A stretch of DNA of 64,000 nucleotides from Pontibacterium sp049603715 (GTDB lineage: Bacteria > Pseudomonadota > Gammaproteobacteria > Pseudomonadales > Balneatricaceae): contig JBMYSW010000006.1 in assembly GCA_049603715.1 (NCBI GenBank), positions 1 through 64,000 of the forward strand. The letters are read 5' to 3'. A program made the translations under genes and the position numbers. Shown piece after piece: positions 34,578-44,069 of the stretch; positions within the stretch are counted from its first letter, which is position 1, and each line of letters starts with the position of its first letter. The notes under the pieces were generated by a model. It ran no database searches and was not told the origin of the DNA. It worked only from the letters and a program-made list of their open reading frames with translations.

Positions 34578-35942
34578 TTAGATCGCTTTAGCTTGGCTAA
34601 CAGCGCTACCGATGTAGTTATGCGGTGTCATTGCTTTTAGCTCGTCTTTAGCTTCTTGTGGAAGCTCAAGGGTGTCGATGAATGTTTGAATGGTTTCTTT
34701 GTTCATCGCTTGACCGCGAGTAAGTGCTTTTAGCTTCTCGTACGGCTCTTCAATGGCGTAACGACGCATAACGGTTTGAATTGGCTCAGCCAATACTTCC
34801 CAAGCGTTTTCTAGGTCTTCGTTTAGGCGCTCAGCGTTAAGTTGCAGTTTGCTCATACCTTTTAGGGTAGAGGTGTATGCAATTAGGCTGTAACCGAAAC
34901 CAACACCCATGTTACGTAGCACGGTTGAATCGGTTAGGTCGCGCTGCCAGCGAGAGATAGGAAGCTTAGCTGCAAGGTGCTGCATAACCGCGTTAGCGAT
35001 ACCCAAGTTACCTTCAGAGTTTTCGAAGTCGATTGGGTTAACCTTGTGCGGCATAGTTGAAGAGCCCACTTCGCCAGCAATGGTTTTTTGCTTGAAGTAA
35101 CCAACAGAGATGTAACCCCAGATATCACGATCAAAGTCGATGATAATGGTGTTAAAGCGTGCAGTCGCATCGAATAGTTCAGCGATGTAGTCGTGCGGCT
35201 CAATCTGAGTGGTGTAAGGGTTGAACGTTAGGCCTAGGCTCGTCACGAAGGCTTCAGCGTGTGCAGCCCAATCAGTGTTTGGGTAGGCGCTTAGGTGAGC
35301 GTTGTAGTTACCAACGGCACCGTTAATTTTGCCCAAAAATTCAACTGACTGAATTTGCTTGATTTGGCGCTGTAGGCGGTAAGCCACGTTCGCCATTTCT
35401 TTACCAACGGTAGTTGGTGATGCAGTTTGACCGTGGGTGCGAGACAGCATTGGCTGTTCCGCAAAGTCGCGACCCATTTGAGCGATGCCATCAGTGATTT
35501 CTTGCATCACTGGCAATACCGCCTCAACACCTTGCTTAAGCATTAGGCCGTGAGACAAGTTGTTAATGTCTTCAGAGGTGCAGGCAAAGTGTACGAATTC
35601 GTTAATAGCCAACAGCTCTTGGTTGTCTTTGAAGCACTCTTTAATTAGGTACTCAACCGCTTTAACGTCGTGGTTGGTGGTGCGTTCAATTTCTTTAACG
35701 CGTTGCGCATGGGCTTCGCTAAAGTTGTCGACTAGGTCGTTTAGTAGGGCTTGGGCTTCGTCGCTTAGGGCCGGTACTTCAACGATCTCAGGGTGCGCAG
35801 CAAGCGCTTGTAACCAGCGTACTTCAACCGTTACGCGTGCCTTGATAAGGCCAAATTCACTAAAAATTTCACGTAGGTCGGCTGTTTTGCTGCCATAACG
35901 GCCATCGATCGGCGACACGGCGGTAAGGGCGGATAGCTCCAT
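34578..35942 (-). CDS. purB: Adenylosuccinate lyase
   Basis: 454 residues. Fumarase/aspartase-superfamily signature SSTMPHKVNPIDFENSEGN; catalytic-histidine loops in FACTSEDINN and RTHGQTASPTTVGKE. It acts twice in purine synthesis: SAICAR to AICAR, and adenylosuccinate to AMP. It is the last gene of nudJ-mnmA-hflD-purB in the order known from E. coli. The 183-bp gap upstream holds a long hairpin (see 36067-36098). Confidence 0.97.
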   Translation of the reverse strand: MELSALTAVSPIDGRYGSKTADLREIFSEFGLIKARVTVEVRWLQALAAHPEIVEVPALSDEAQALLNDLVDNFSEAHAQRVKEIERTTNHDVKAVEYLIKECFKDNQELLAINEFVHFACTSEDINNLSHGLMLKQGVEAVLPVMQEITDGIAQMGRDFAEQPMLSRTHGQTASPTTVGKEMANVAYRLQRQIKQIQSVEFLGKINGAVGNYNAHLSAYPNTDWAAHAEAFVTSLGLTFNPYTTQIEPHDYIAELFDATARFNTIIIDFDRDIWGYISVGYFKQKTIAGEVGSSTMPHKVNPIDFENSEGNLGIANAVMQHLAAKLPISRWQRDLTDSTVLRNMGVGFGYSLIAYTSTLKGMSKLQLNAERLNEDLENAWEVLAEPIQTVMRRYAIEEPYEKLKALTRGQAMNKETIQTFIDTLELPQEAKDELKAMTPHNYIGSAVSQAKAI

Positions 35943-36066
35943 GATGTCATCTCTTAGTTAGCTAAAAACAAGGTGGCGCATTATAGCGAAGATGCACTTT
36001 TTTGTCTTGCCTAAAGCGGTAAAACTTAGAGAAGGGGGTGAAACTTAAAAACAAGCAGGGCTAACT

Positions 36067-36098
36067 CCGAGAAGGCAGACGCTGGGCTACCTTCTCGG
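36067..36098 (-). promoter_or_regulatory. Hairpin between hflD and purB
   Basis: Nine-base perfect inverted repeat CCGAGAAGG / CCTTCTCGG with a 14-base loop, after the hflD stop and 125 bp before purB. There is no T-run directly after it on the minus strand, so it is at best a weak terminator or mRNA processing site. Confidence 0.35.
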
Positions 36099-36125
36099 GC
36101 GGGTAAAATATGATGCAGTGAGTGG

Positions 36126-36803
36126 TTATATTGCGGGTGGAGCCAGGAGTTGATTAATGGCTGGGCGTAATTTTGCTTTAAAAAACAGTAGGTGCCAGCG
36201 GTGTCCGCCTGTTTGGCGCCAAAGCATGGCGGCGCGTATACCGGAAAGTAGCAACGCGCGAATGCGTGCGGCGTTGTCGCTGTTTTTAAGGTGTTGTGGA
36301 TCGCCACCTACGTGAATTTTGTATGTGAAGGTGCTGATAGTGTCTTGGTATAGGCTGGCGATGTTTGCGATGACGTTGGTGTGCACAAAGGCGTCAGGCT
36401 CTAGCACTTTGGCGTCGGAATCTTCACTAAAGTAGGCTGCTTGGCTGCGAATTTGCTCAATACGCGAGCCAAGGGTGTTCAGCATCTCGGGCGTTTTGGC
36501 TAGCTTTCGCTCAAGCTGAATCATGCTTAGCACATAACGAACAACGTTTGCCTCGTTGGTATTTTTGCGCTTTTCGATCACATCAGCCAAGGTGGTGAGG
36601 CCGGTATTCAAAGTAAAGCGAATTTCGTTTGCACCACCGTAAATGGCCTCGGTGGTTTCTGGGTTGGTGGCAAAAAGGCTGGCAATGTTGCACTCGTACG
36701 GGTCTTTAGGATAGCGACCCGTGCGAGCAATTTGATCAACCAAGGTGGCTGCCTGAAAAAGCGCCGCGAGGGCGATGGTTTGCTCAATGTTTTTACGCGA
36801 CAT
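36126..36803 (-). CDS. hflD: HflD homologue (lysogenisation regulator family)
   Basis: 225 residues, all-helical. The conserved EQTIALAALFQAATLVDQIARTG N-terminal region is split by me here: EQTIALAALFQAATLVDQIA (residues about 6-25), with IRFTLNTGLTTLADVI and VVRYVLSMIQLERKL further on. E. coli HflD is a peripheral membrane protein that binds phage lambda CII; its housekeeping role is unclear. It lies 36 bp after mnmA in the conserved mnmA-hflD-purB order. Confidence 0.92.
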   Translation of the reverse strand: MSRKNIEQTIALAALFQAATLVDQIARTGRYPKDPYECNIASLFATNPETTEAIYGGANEIRFTLNTGLTTLADVIEKRKNTNEANVVRYVLSMIQLERKLAKTPEMLNTLGSRIEQIRSQAAYFSEDSDAKVLEPDAFVHTNVIANIASLYQDTISTFTYKIHVGGDPQHLKNSDNAARIRALLLSGIRAAMLWRQTGGHRWHLLFFKAKLRPAINQLLAPPAI

Positions 36804-36839
36804 AAAGGCTCAGTTCTCTTTTTTATTGTACTTTTTATT

Positions 36840-37970
36840 TTATGTTTTATTGGGCTCTTTAGTTTCTTGGGGATGCTTCCCCGTGGTTTCGATGACACCG
36901 CCGCCTAGGCAATGGTCGCCAAGGTAAAATACCACTGACTGACCCGGTGTTACCGCACGCTGAGGCTCATCGAAGGCCACAATGTACTGGCCTTGCGCGT
37001 CTTGTGACAAGAGGCAGTCTTGATCTTCTTGTCGGTATCGTATTTTTGCCTTAATTTTCAACGGCATGCTGGGCTTTTCGTCAGCAATCCAGAAAATATC
37101 GTGGGCTGTGAGCCAGTCGGTGTAGAGCAAGTCGTTTTGTTTTCCTTGCACTGCAATCAGGACGTTGCGCTCAAGGTCTTTTTGAGCAACAAACCAAGGC
37201 GCTTCTGGGTGGTTCTTTAGGCCGCCAATGTGTAGCCCTTGGCGCTGGCCAATGGTGTAATACATTAAGCCGCTATGTTCGCCAATGACTTCCCCTTGTG
37301 GGGTCTCAATTTTGCCAGGCTGCGCAGGCAGGTATTGTTTTAAAAAGTCGCTAAAACGGCGCTCGCCAATAAAGCAAATGCCGGTACTGTCTTTTTTGTT
37401 GTGTGTCACAAGGCCGTGCTTTTCAGCAAGTGCGCGTACTTGAGGTTTTTCGATGTTGCCAACTGGGAAGAGGGTCTTGGCAAGCTCTTCGTGACCCACT
37501 TGATGCAAGAAGTAGCTTTGGTCTTTGTTGTTGTCTAGGCCTTTGATGAGTGCAGTTTTGCCGTCCACTTGTGCGCGTTGCACATAGTGGCCGGTGGCGA
37601 TGTAGTCTGCACCTAAGGTTAAGGCGTAGTCTAAAAAGGCTTTAAACTTAATTTCTCGGTTGCAAAGGATGTCTGGGTTAGGTGTTCGGCCTGCTTTGTA
37701 TTCTTCTAAGAAGTGCTCGAAAACATTATCCCAATATTCAGCAGCAAAATTAGCAGTATGAAGGGTGATGCCGAGGGTGTCACAAACGGCTTGGGCGTCT
37801 GCGAGGTCATCCATTGCGGTGCAATATTCAGTACCGTCGTCCTCGTCCCAGTTCTTCATAAAGAGGCCTTCTACTTGGTAGCCTTGCTCAAGTAACAGAA
37901 GGGCTGAGACAGACGAGTCTACGCCGCCAGACATGCCGACGATGACTTTGGTATCAGAATGTGTGTTCAT
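36840..37970 (-). CDS. mnmA: tRNA-specific 2-thiouridylase MnmA
   Basis: 376 residues. PP-loop VGMSGGVDSSVSALLLLEQG; catalytic cysteine in TPNPDILCNREIKF and partner cysteine in DSTGICFIGERRF, with spacing as in E. coli (C102/C199). It places sulfur on U34 of tRNA-Lys, -Glu and -Gln, receiving it from the Tus relay. Start ATG 37970 has AGGA about 9 bases upstream. Confidence 0.97.
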   Translation of the reverse strand: MNTHSDTKVIVGMSGGVDSSVSALLLLEQGYQVEGLFMKNWDEDDGTEYCTAMDDLADAQAVCDTLGITLHTANFAAEYWDNVFEHFLEEYKAGRTPNPDILCNREIKFKAFLDYALTLGADYIATGHYVQRAQVDGKTALIKGLDNNKDQSYFLHQVGHEELAKTLFPVGNIEKPQVRALAEKHGLVTHNKKDSTGICFIGERRFSDFLKQYLPAQPGKIETPQGEVIGEHSGLMYYTIGQRQGLHIGGLKNHPEAPWFVAQKDLERNVLIAVQGKQNDLLYTDWLTAHDIFWIADEKPSMPLKIKAKIRYRQEDQDCLLSQDAQGQYIVAFDEPQRAVTPGQSVVFYLGDHCLGGGVIETTGKHPQETKEPNKT

Positions 37971-38025
37971 TTGGGTGGTTCCTGGTGTGCCTAAAGGTGC
38001 ACTAATTTTAGCACCCTAGGCCGCG

Positions 38026-38475
38026 TTATTCGGTGTGTTCGTGAATCAAGCTAAGTGGTAGCGACTTGCCTGCAAGGTAGTCGTCGATGCAGGTGAGTAC
38101 CAAGTGGCTGCGCAGGCGAGGTAGCTCTGCGGCAATTTCGTCTCGTGTCATCCACATGGCGCGCACAATGCCTGTGTCGAGCGCTTGTGTTGGGTGGTGC
38201 TCAATTGCCTTAGCTGCAAAGCACATACGGTGGTAGGTGACACCGTTGCTAGGTGCTTTGTAAACATAAAGGCCAACAATATACTCAGGCGCTACGGTCC
38301 AAGCTGATTCTTCTTGGGTTTCGCGAATAGCGGCGTCAACAAAACGCTCGCCTTCTTCTAGGTGGCCGGCTGGCTGGTTGATGACAAGTTTGCCGCCAGA
38401 CCTCTCTTCTATCATCAAAAACTGACCATCTTTTTCAACAATGGTGGCAACGGTAGAGTGAGGTGTCCAAACCAT
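38026..38475 (-). CDS. nudJ: Nudix hydrolase NudJ
   Basis: 149 residues from the ATG at 38475, preceded by AGGAG at 6 bases; a longer frame has no support. The Nudix box is GHLEEGERFVDAAIRETQEE, with Ser-Ala in place of the usual final glycine position. N-terminal TVATIVEKDGQFLMIEE matches NudJ/YmfB, which hydrolyses thiamine-precursor and nucleoside phosphates. It is the promoter-proximal gene of nudJ-mnmA-hflD-purB. Confidence 0.9.
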   Translation of the reverse strand: MVWTPHSTVATIVEKDGQFLMIEERSGGKLVINQPAGHLEEGERFVDAAIRETQEESAWTVAPEYIVGLYVYKAPSNGVTYHRMCFAAKAIEHHPTQALDTGIVRAMWMTRDEIAAELPRLRSHLVLTCIDDYLAGKSLPLSLIHEHTE

Positions 38476-38672
38476 GAATGCTCCTGTAGGGCGTGTATCC
38501 AACAACGCCGCGAATAGTCTACTTATGGAAGGCTCAGACTGTAACATCAATTGTCTTAATTATCCTCTTTTAATCAGGCGCTTGAGTGGGTTTTTGGTAT
38601 ACAGGGCCGCGAGCGTGCCTCAAGACATGATAAGCTATCACTTTGTTTTTACGATCAAACTGAGGTGTATGA

Positions 38673-39143
38673 GTGAAGGCGAAGGTTCAGGTGACGGTCT
38701 CCGAAGCAGACTTCGATCAAGCCACTTTGGCTACTTGGCTGCAAACAAATGGCGAGCGCCATGGTGCCATCGTTACCTTTACGGGCTTAGTAAGGGATTG
38801 GGCGACAGGGGGGTTAACCGGTTTGTTTATCGAGCATTACCCGGGTATGACGGAGCGGGCATTAACCGACGTCGCTGAGAAAGTAGCCGCTCAGTGGAAT
38901 GTAAGCGCCGTAAATGTGGTTCATCGTATCGGCATGCTGGGCTTAAACGCGCAAATTGTGTTTGTCGGTGTGGCAGCATCGCATCGTAAAGAGGCGTTTA
39001 ATTGCGCTGAGCAAATTATGGATTATCTCAAGCGCGATGCGCCTTTTTGGAAAAAAGAGTGTGCACCGTCGGGCGATGCTTGGGTGGAACAAAAAGCGTC
39101 TGATCTTGAGGCTGCCAAACGCTGGCAGCGCGAAGAGTCTTAG
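38673..39143 (+). CDS. moaE: Molybdopterin synthase catalytic subunit MoaE
   Basis: 156 residues. HGAIVTFTGLVRD, LFIEHYPGMTERAL, the VVHRIGMLGLNAQIVFVGVA strand pair and the catalytic lysine region in APFWKKECAPSGDAW are all present. With thiocarboxylated MoaD it puts the dithiolene sulfurs into cyclic pyranopterin. Start is GTG 38673, with GAGG 7 bases upstream. moaD, moaA and moaC are not adjacent, so the gene stands alone between nudJ and rluE. Confidence 0.93.
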   Translation: MKAKVQVTVSEADFDQATLATWLQTNGERHGAIVTFTGLVRDWATGGLTGLFIEHYPGMTERALTDVAEKVAAQWNVSAVNVVHRIGMLGLNAQIVFVGVAASHRKEAFNCAEQIMDYLKRDAPFWKKECAPSGDAWVEQKASDLEAAKRWQREES

Positions 39144-39198
39144 GAAGGGCTTAGAAGGGGCTTGGTAGCTTTAAGCGCTGTTAGTGTCGTTAATGCTG

Positions 39199-39888
39199 TC
39201 AGCGCTTCGGCTTTCGGCTGCTTGTGCCTTGCTTTGTTGGGCGATATGGCTGTGCTGCTGAGCGCTTACCCGTGTTTTTGCCTTGTGGTTGTTGTTGCTG
39301 GGGCTTTTGATGTGCTCTTTTGGGTGTAGGCTTATGGCGTGGCGCTTCAACCGAGAGGGTTTGATATTCACCCACCGGAATATCTTCTAACGACCATTGG
39401 CCGACCGCTGCCCGAATCAGTCGTAGGGTAGGAAACCCGACGGCTGCCGTCATGCGTCGTACTTGCCGATTTTTCCCTTCTTTTATTTTTAACTCAACCC
39501 AGCTGGTGGGGATATTTGCGCGTTCACGAATGGGTGGGTTACGAGGCCATAATCCGGCGGGCGGGTCTATGCGTATCGCTTTTGCGGGTTTGGTTAGGCC
39601 GTCCTTTAATTCTACGCCACGGGCGAGATCTTGTAAGGCTTGTTGGCTAATATCGCCCTCAACTTGCGCCCAATAGGTTTTTTCCATTTTTTGGCTTGGG
39701 TTGGCGATTTGATGCTGTAACGCACCGTTATCGGTAAGTAACAGCAACCCTTCGGAGTCGTAGTCCAGTCGCCCTGCGGCATATACGTCTTTGATGTTGA
39801 TGTAGTCGGCCAAAGTGGCTTTATCGCCCTCTGACGTGAACTGGGACAATACCCGAAAGGGTTTATTGAATAAAAGTAAAGTAGCCAA
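39199..39888 (-). CDS. rluE: 23S rRNA pseudouridine(2457) synthase RluE
   Basis: 229 residues. RsuA/RluE family: TLLLFNKPFRVLSQFT, catalytic aspartate in AAGRLDYDSEGLLLLTDNG, and KEGKNRQVRRMTAAVGFPTLRL is represented by NRQVRRMTAAVGFPTLRLIR. The last 45 residues are a disordered, basic Gln/Lys/Pro-rich tail (KPQQQQPQGKN) beyond the enzyme core, probably an RNA-contact extension. In E. coli it neighbours nudJ; here moaE is inserted between them. Confidence 0.93.
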   Translation of the reverse strand: MATLLLFNKPFRVLSQFTSEGDKATLADYINIKDVYAAGRLDYDSEGLLLLTDNGALQHQIANPSQKMEKTYWAQVEGDISQQALQDLARGVELKDGLTKPAKAIRIDPPAGLWPRNPPIRERANIPTSWVELKIKEGKNRQVRRMTAAVGFPTLRLIRAAVGQWSLEDIPVGEYQTLSVEAPRHKPTPKRAHQKPQQQQPQGKNTGKRSAAQPYRPTKQGTSSRKPKR

Positions 39889-40293
39889 GGGTGCCTTAGA
39901 GTGTATTGCTAGATACGGTTTAATTAGCGGGATTATACCATTCTAAGGTGCTGTCGTTGTAGCTTGGTTTTGTGTTGGTAGTTGAAGGGTGTTGAGGGGA
40001 GTGTGGGAAGAGGAGTAAGTGATGCTCTATTGTATTGCTTAAAAGCCTTGTACTTTGAGGTGTTATAACATAGCTAGAATGACTAGTAAGGCCATGAGCA
40101 GAATCATTAAGACTTGATGGCGCCAGATGCCTAGTTAGGGCTGCTTCGCCTGCGAGGAGTAAGCGACTAGCGTACTCTACTTTTGCTCTGCAAAGGCGGT
40201 CTTGATAAGAGATAGAGGCCTGTTACGGACAAACAACAACAGGCCCTTTTGAAACTTTGAGTGATAGCGGTGCAGCGGAGATAAGGCTTGGCC
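39889..40293. other. Intergenic region rluE-cspD
   Basis: About 400 bp with no convincing gene. A hairpin AGGCCTGTT / AACAGGCC at 40216-40242, followed on the plus strand by CCTTTT, lies about 50 bp past the cspD stop and may end its transcript. On the minus strand a frame ends with the very hydrophobic peptide MILLMALLVILAML (stop near 40068) but has an in-frame stop shortly before it. Confidence 0.5.
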
Positions 40294-40503
40294 TTATTCT
40301 TCGGTGGTCTTGATGTTAACCGCGTGAAGGCCTTTGGGGCCGGGCTTGGTCTCAAAGGCAACGGCTTGGCCTGCCTTGAGGCTTTTGTAGCCATCGGCTT
40401 CGATAGCTGAATAGTGAGCGAAAAGGTCTTCGTTGTGGTCATCGGATACAATAAAGCCGTAGCCTTTCGCGTTGTTAAACCACTTAACTTTCCCTGTTTG
40501 CAT
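40294..40503 (-). CDS. cspD: Cold-shock-domain protein, CspD-like
   Basis: 69 residues forming one OB-fold cold-shock domain. RNP1 is KGYGFI and RNP2 is DLFAHYSAI (D-hydrophobic-F-x-H). It starts MQTGKVKWFNNAKGYGFIV. Its position divergent from clpS-clpA is the CspD place in many gammaproteobacteria; CspD is a stationary-phase replication inhibitor in E. coli, but a general RNA-chaperone role is equally possible. CAGGAG is a good ribosome-binding site. The leader (40504-40560) has a small TGCGA/TCGCA hairpin. Confidence 0.92.
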   Translation of the reverse strand: MQTGKVKWFNNAKGYGFIVSDDHNEDLFAHYSAIEADGYKSLKAGQAVAFETKPGPKGLHAVNIKTTEE

Positions 40504-40805
40504 TTGGAGTCTCCTGCAGGATCAAGGGTGCGAAAAATCGCAAGACGTTATACAAGCCGATAAAACAGGCGAAAAAAAAGGTGAAGAGGTCTGATGAGAG
40601 GTCAAGCGCAGGTACAGAAAGGTTGCGAATGGCTTCGACTGATCAGATCTTGTTCTCCATAACGTCTAGATTGAAAAAAAAGCCAATGCAGGGACTCCAG
40701 GTGTTGCAACTCACTCCTGCGAAGCGTCATTATAACACTATGCTCAAGGGCATTAGCTAGCCCTTATTCGACGATTTAACTACAAAAAGCTTGGAAAGTA
40801 GAAGA

Positions 40806-41165
40806 GTGAAGTCAATTTTTTTATCAAACGTTCGTTTAAATATGGACGCGGACGAAGGTGAAGGCGGTGATTCGGGGGCGTTAGTCGTCGAAAAAGAGAA
40901 GGCCGAGGTAAAACTTCCGTCGATGTATAAAGTTGTCATGTTAAATGATGATTACACGACTATGGAATTTGTGATACACGTATTACAGCAGTTCTTTGCA
41001 ATGGACGTTGATAAAGCCTATGACGTGATGATGTCAGTTCACAATAAAGGCAAAGGTATTTGTGGCGTCTATACTAAAGAGATCGCGGAGACCAAAGCGG
41101 AGATGGCGAATCAATATTCGCGCCAAAACGGGCACCCGCTGCTTTGCGAAATCGAACCTGAGTAG
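40806..41165 (+). CDS. clpS: ClpS, N-degron adaptor of ClpAP
   Basis: 119 residues from GTG 40806. The start is chosen because the resulting N-terminus (VKSIFLSNVRLNMDADEGEG) aligns with the Pseudomonas one; the ATG at 40842 has no ribosome-binding site. The flexible acidic N-terminal arm is followed by the core: MYKVVMLNDDYTTMEFVIHV (N-degron pocket residues Asn-Asp-Asp and Met), VHNKGKGICGVYTKEIAE and HPLLCEIE. It hands proteins with N-terminal Leu/Phe/Trp/Tyr to ClpA. Ten base pairs before clpA. Confidence 0.95.
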   Translation: MKSIFLSNVRLNMDADEGEGGDSGALVVEKEKAEVKLPSMYKVVMLNDDYTTMEFVIHVLQQFFAMDVDKAYDVMMSVHNKGKGICGVYTKEIAETKAEMANQYSRQNGHPLLCEIEPE

Positions 41166-41174
41166 GAGGTTTTT

Positions 41175-43424
41175 ATGTTGAACGAAGAATTAGAAGCGAC
41201 GATGAGTGCGGCTTTTCAGTATGCACGTGCTAATCGCCATGAGTATCTAACCGTTGAGCATTTGTTACGTGCGTTACTGAGTAACTCTTCTGCAGCTAAG
41301 GCGCTAGTGGCATGCGGTGCCGATATTGCTGCATTAGAAAAACGTTTAACCGATTTTATTCAAACTACATCACCCATTATCAGTGAAGACTCAACCAGTG
41401 TTGAAGTGCTGCCCACCATGGCATTTCAGCGCGTGATGCAGCGTGCGGTCTTTCATGCACAGTCCTCCAAAAAGAACGAAGTTGATGGCGCTAATTTGTT
41501 GGTGGCCATTTTTAGCGAAAACGAAAGCCATGCTGTGGCGTTTTTAGCTGAGCAAGGTATTGAGCGTGTGCAGGTGGTGAGCTTTATCTCTCATCAACAG
41601 CCGCCTGCGTTGGGTCACGACCAGGAAGCTAGCGAAGAGCAGGGTGAGGGTAACAGTAAGCAAAACAGTATTGCTAAGTACGCTGTAAACCTAAATGCCG
41701 AGGCGCTTGCTGGTCGTATTGATCCGCTGATCGGCCGCGAAGCCGAAGTGGAGCGAGTGATTCAAATTTTGTGTCGTCGCCGCAAAAATAACCCGCTACT
41801 TGTAGGCGAGGCTGGCGTGGGTAAAACCGCGATTGCCGAAGGCTTAGCCCGTCGTATCGTGGATGGCGATGTGCCAGAAGTGATTGCATCTTCATCAGTA
41901 TACTCCCTCGACTTGGGTGCACTGCTTGCGGGAACCAAGTATCGCGGTGATTTTGAGCAGCGTTTGAAGGCGCTTCTTAAATCCCTAAAAGAAATTGAAG
42001 GGGCGGTGCTCTTTATTGACGAGATTCATACCATTATTGGCGCGGGCTCGGTCAGTGGCGGCACCCTTGATGCATCGAACCTTCTCAAGCCATTGCTTAG
42101 CTCGGGTCAGTTGCGCTGTATCGGTGCGACAACCTTCCAAGAGTTTCGTGGTGTGTTTGAACGTGACACTGCGCTGGCGCGCCGCTTCCAAAAAGTGGAT
42201 GTGCTAGAGCCAAGTGTTGATGATGTGCACCAAATTTTACGTGGCCTGTCGTCTAAATTTACTGAGCATCATGAAGTGGCATACGAAGACGCGGCATTGC
42301 GTGCTGCGGCAGAGTTGGCTGATCGTTACATTACCGATAAGCACATGCCAGACAAAGCCATTGATGTGGTGGATGAGGCGGGCGCTTATCAGCGTTTGTT
42401 AGCGCCTGAGGCACGTGTCGAAAGCATTGGTGTTAAAGAAATTGAAGATATTGTGGCGAAGATTGCTCGTATTCCTGCGCGCACTGTGTCTACTACAGAT
42501 AAAGATCAATTGGCGAAGCTTGAAACCAACCTTAAGATGTCAGTGTTGGGCCAAGATCAAGCGATCGAAAGCCTTTCATCGGCGATTAAGCTTTCGCGAG
42601 CGGGTCTAAACGATCCGCAGAAGCCAGTGGGTTGTTTCTTGTTCGCAGGCCCTACGGGTGTCGGTAAAACAGAGGTGACGGCGCAGCTAGCTCGCCATTT
42701 AGGTGTTGAGTTGGTTCGCTTTGATATGTCTGAGTACATGGAATCTCACACAGTATCTCGCTTAATTGGCGCGCCTCCGGGTTATGTGGGCTTTGACCAA
42801 GGTGGCTTACTCACCGAAGCGATTACCAAAAACCCTTACTGTGTGTTGTTGTTAGACGAAATCGAAAAAGCGCATCCTGAGCTCTTTAACCTGTTGTTGC
42901 AGGTGATGGATAACGGCCAGCTGACCGACAATAATGGTCGAACGGCTGACTTTAGGAATGTGATTTTTGTAATGACCAGTAACGCCGGTGCGCAAGATAT
43001 GGCACGCGCGTCCATTGGTTTTGTTAAGCAGGATCACTCGACCGATGGTATGGAGGCGATTAAGCGTTTGTTTACGCCTGAGTTCCGCAACCGTCTTGAT
43101 GGCATTATCCAGTTTAAGCCACTGTCGCCAGAGGTGATTACGGGCGTGGTCGATAAGTTCTTGACCGAGCTTCAGGTTCAATTGGATGACAAGCGGGTGC
43201 AGCTACACGTCAACGACGAGGCGCGTGCATGGTTTGCCGAGCATGGCTACGACAAAGCCATGGGCGCGCGTCCAATGAAGCGCTTGATTCAAGAGAAGCT
43301 TAAAAAGCCATTGGCAGAAATGATTCTGTTTGGTGATCTGGCTGAAGAAGGCGGCAATGTTCAGGTCTTCTTGGATGAGCAAGGTGAAATTGCCGTTGAA
43401 GCGAAAGCGAGTGTGTTTCACTAA
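41175..43424 (+). CDS. clpA: ATP-dependent Clp protease ATPase subunit ClpA
   Basis: 749 residues. The N-domain (about 1-145) binds ClpS; D1 has Walker A GEAGVGKTAIAEG and Walker B VLFIDEIHTIIGAG; D2 has GPTGVGKTEVTAQLARHLG and VLLLDEIEKAHPELFN. The IGF-type ClpP loop is in the D2 region. It unfolds substrates into ClpP. A perfect AGGAGG precedes the ATG and overlaps the clpS stop region. Confidence 0.98.
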   Translation: MLNEELEATMSAAFQYARANRHEYLTVEHLLRALLSNSSAAKALVACGADIAALEKRLTDFIQTTSPIISEDSTSVEVLPTMAFQRVMQRAVFHAQSSKKNEVDGANLLVAIFSENESHAVAFLAEQGIERVQVVSFISHQQPPALGHDQEASEEQGEGNSKQNSIAKYAVNLNAEALAGRIDPLIGREAEVERVIQILCRRRKNNPLLVGEAGVGKTAIAEGLARRIVDGDVPEVIASSSVYSLDLGALLAGTKYRGDFEQRLKALLKSLKEIEGAVLFIDEIHTIIGAGSVSGGTLDASNLLKPLLSSGQLRCIGATTFQEFRGVFERDTALARRFQKVDVLEPSVDDVHQILRGLSSKFTEHHEVAYEDAALRAAAELADRYITDKHMPDKAIDVVDEAGAYQRLLAPEARVESIGVKEIEDIVAKIARIPARTVSTTDKDQLAKLETNLKMSVLGQDQAIESLSSAIKLSRAGLNDPQKPVGCFLFAGPTGVGKTEVTAQLARHLGVELVRFDMSEYMESHTVSRLIGAPPGYVGFDQGGLLTEAITKNPYCVLLLDEIEKAHPELFNLLLQVMDNGQLTDNNGRTADFRNVIFVMTSNAGAQDMARASIGFVKQDHSTDGMEAIKRLFTPEFRNRLDGIIQFKPLSPEVITGVVDKFLTELQVQLDDKRVQLHVNDEARAWFAEHGYDKAMGARPMKRLIQEKLKKPLAEMILFGDLAEEGGNVQVFLDEQGEIAVEAKASVFH

Positions 43425-43457
43425 GCTTGGTTAACAAAACAGCCTATAGCTAACGCT

Positions 43458-43487
43458 TAAAAGCTGCCCTTCGGGGTGGCTTTTTTT
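43458..43487 (+). terminator. Terminator of clpS-clpA
   Basis: AAAAGCTGCCC / GGGTGGCTTTTTTT with a TTCG tetraloop; stem has one mismatch. The 43488-43705 stretch after it holds no gene. Confidence 0.88.
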
Positions 43488-43705
43488 ATGCTTGCTACAA
43501 AGTGTATGGCGAGGTGCTGGGTGGAGGTGTTGAGGGTATAGCTGTGATGAGTGTATTGGTTGGTGTGAGCAATAATGCAGTTGATGGGCCGGTTGAGCTA
43601 TCTGAGGAATATGCTTGATAGAATATCACTTAGAGTGACGGAAAAAGCGGGGAGGGTGTTGCGAAGAGTAATGGGCTTGGCAATGCCAAACCCATACAGC
43701 ACTGA

Positions 43706-43924
43706 TTAGCGAGCGCGGTAAACGATACGGCCTTTGCTTAGGTCGTAAGGTGTAAGCTCCACTTTAACCTTGTCGCCAGTCAAAATGCGGATGTAGTTTT
43801 TACGCATTTTGCCAGAAATGTGAGCCGTTACGACGTGGCCGTTTTCTAACTCTACACGGAACATTGTGTTTGGCAGCGTGTCAACCACGGTGCCTTCCAT
43901 TTCGATACTATCTTCTTTCGCCAT
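43706..43924 (-). CDS. infA: Translation initiation factor IF-1
   Basis: 72 residues, the invariant IF-1 length. S1/OB fold: KEDSIEMEGTVVDTLPNTMF, GHVVTAHISGKMRKNYIRIL, GDKVKVELTPYDLSKGRIVYR. It blocks the ribosomal A-site during initiation. Placed between clpA and the N-end-rule transferases, as in Pseudomonas. Confidence 0.98.
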   Translation of the reverse strand: MAKEDSIEMEGTVVDTLPNTMFRVELENGHVVTAHISGKMRKNYIRILTGDKVKVELTPYDLSKGRIVYRAR

Positions 43925-44069
43925 TCAGCTGCCTTTTGAGGTTTTATTGCTTAGTGCTAGATTTTGAGGCCGTTATTCTGCCCCAATTACATGCCGATTT
44001 CAAAGGAAAATGCATGAAAATTGGTGGGATGTGCTCGTTCGTGGCCCGGTTTGGGAGCCTGAGAAGCGA

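Noticed and set aside
40060..40110. Tiny hydrophobic peptide (MILLMALLVILAML) on the minus strand, reminiscent of a type I toxin
   Set aside because: Only 14 codons, no ribosome-binding site, in-frame stop nine codons before it, and no antisense RNA promoter that I could see.
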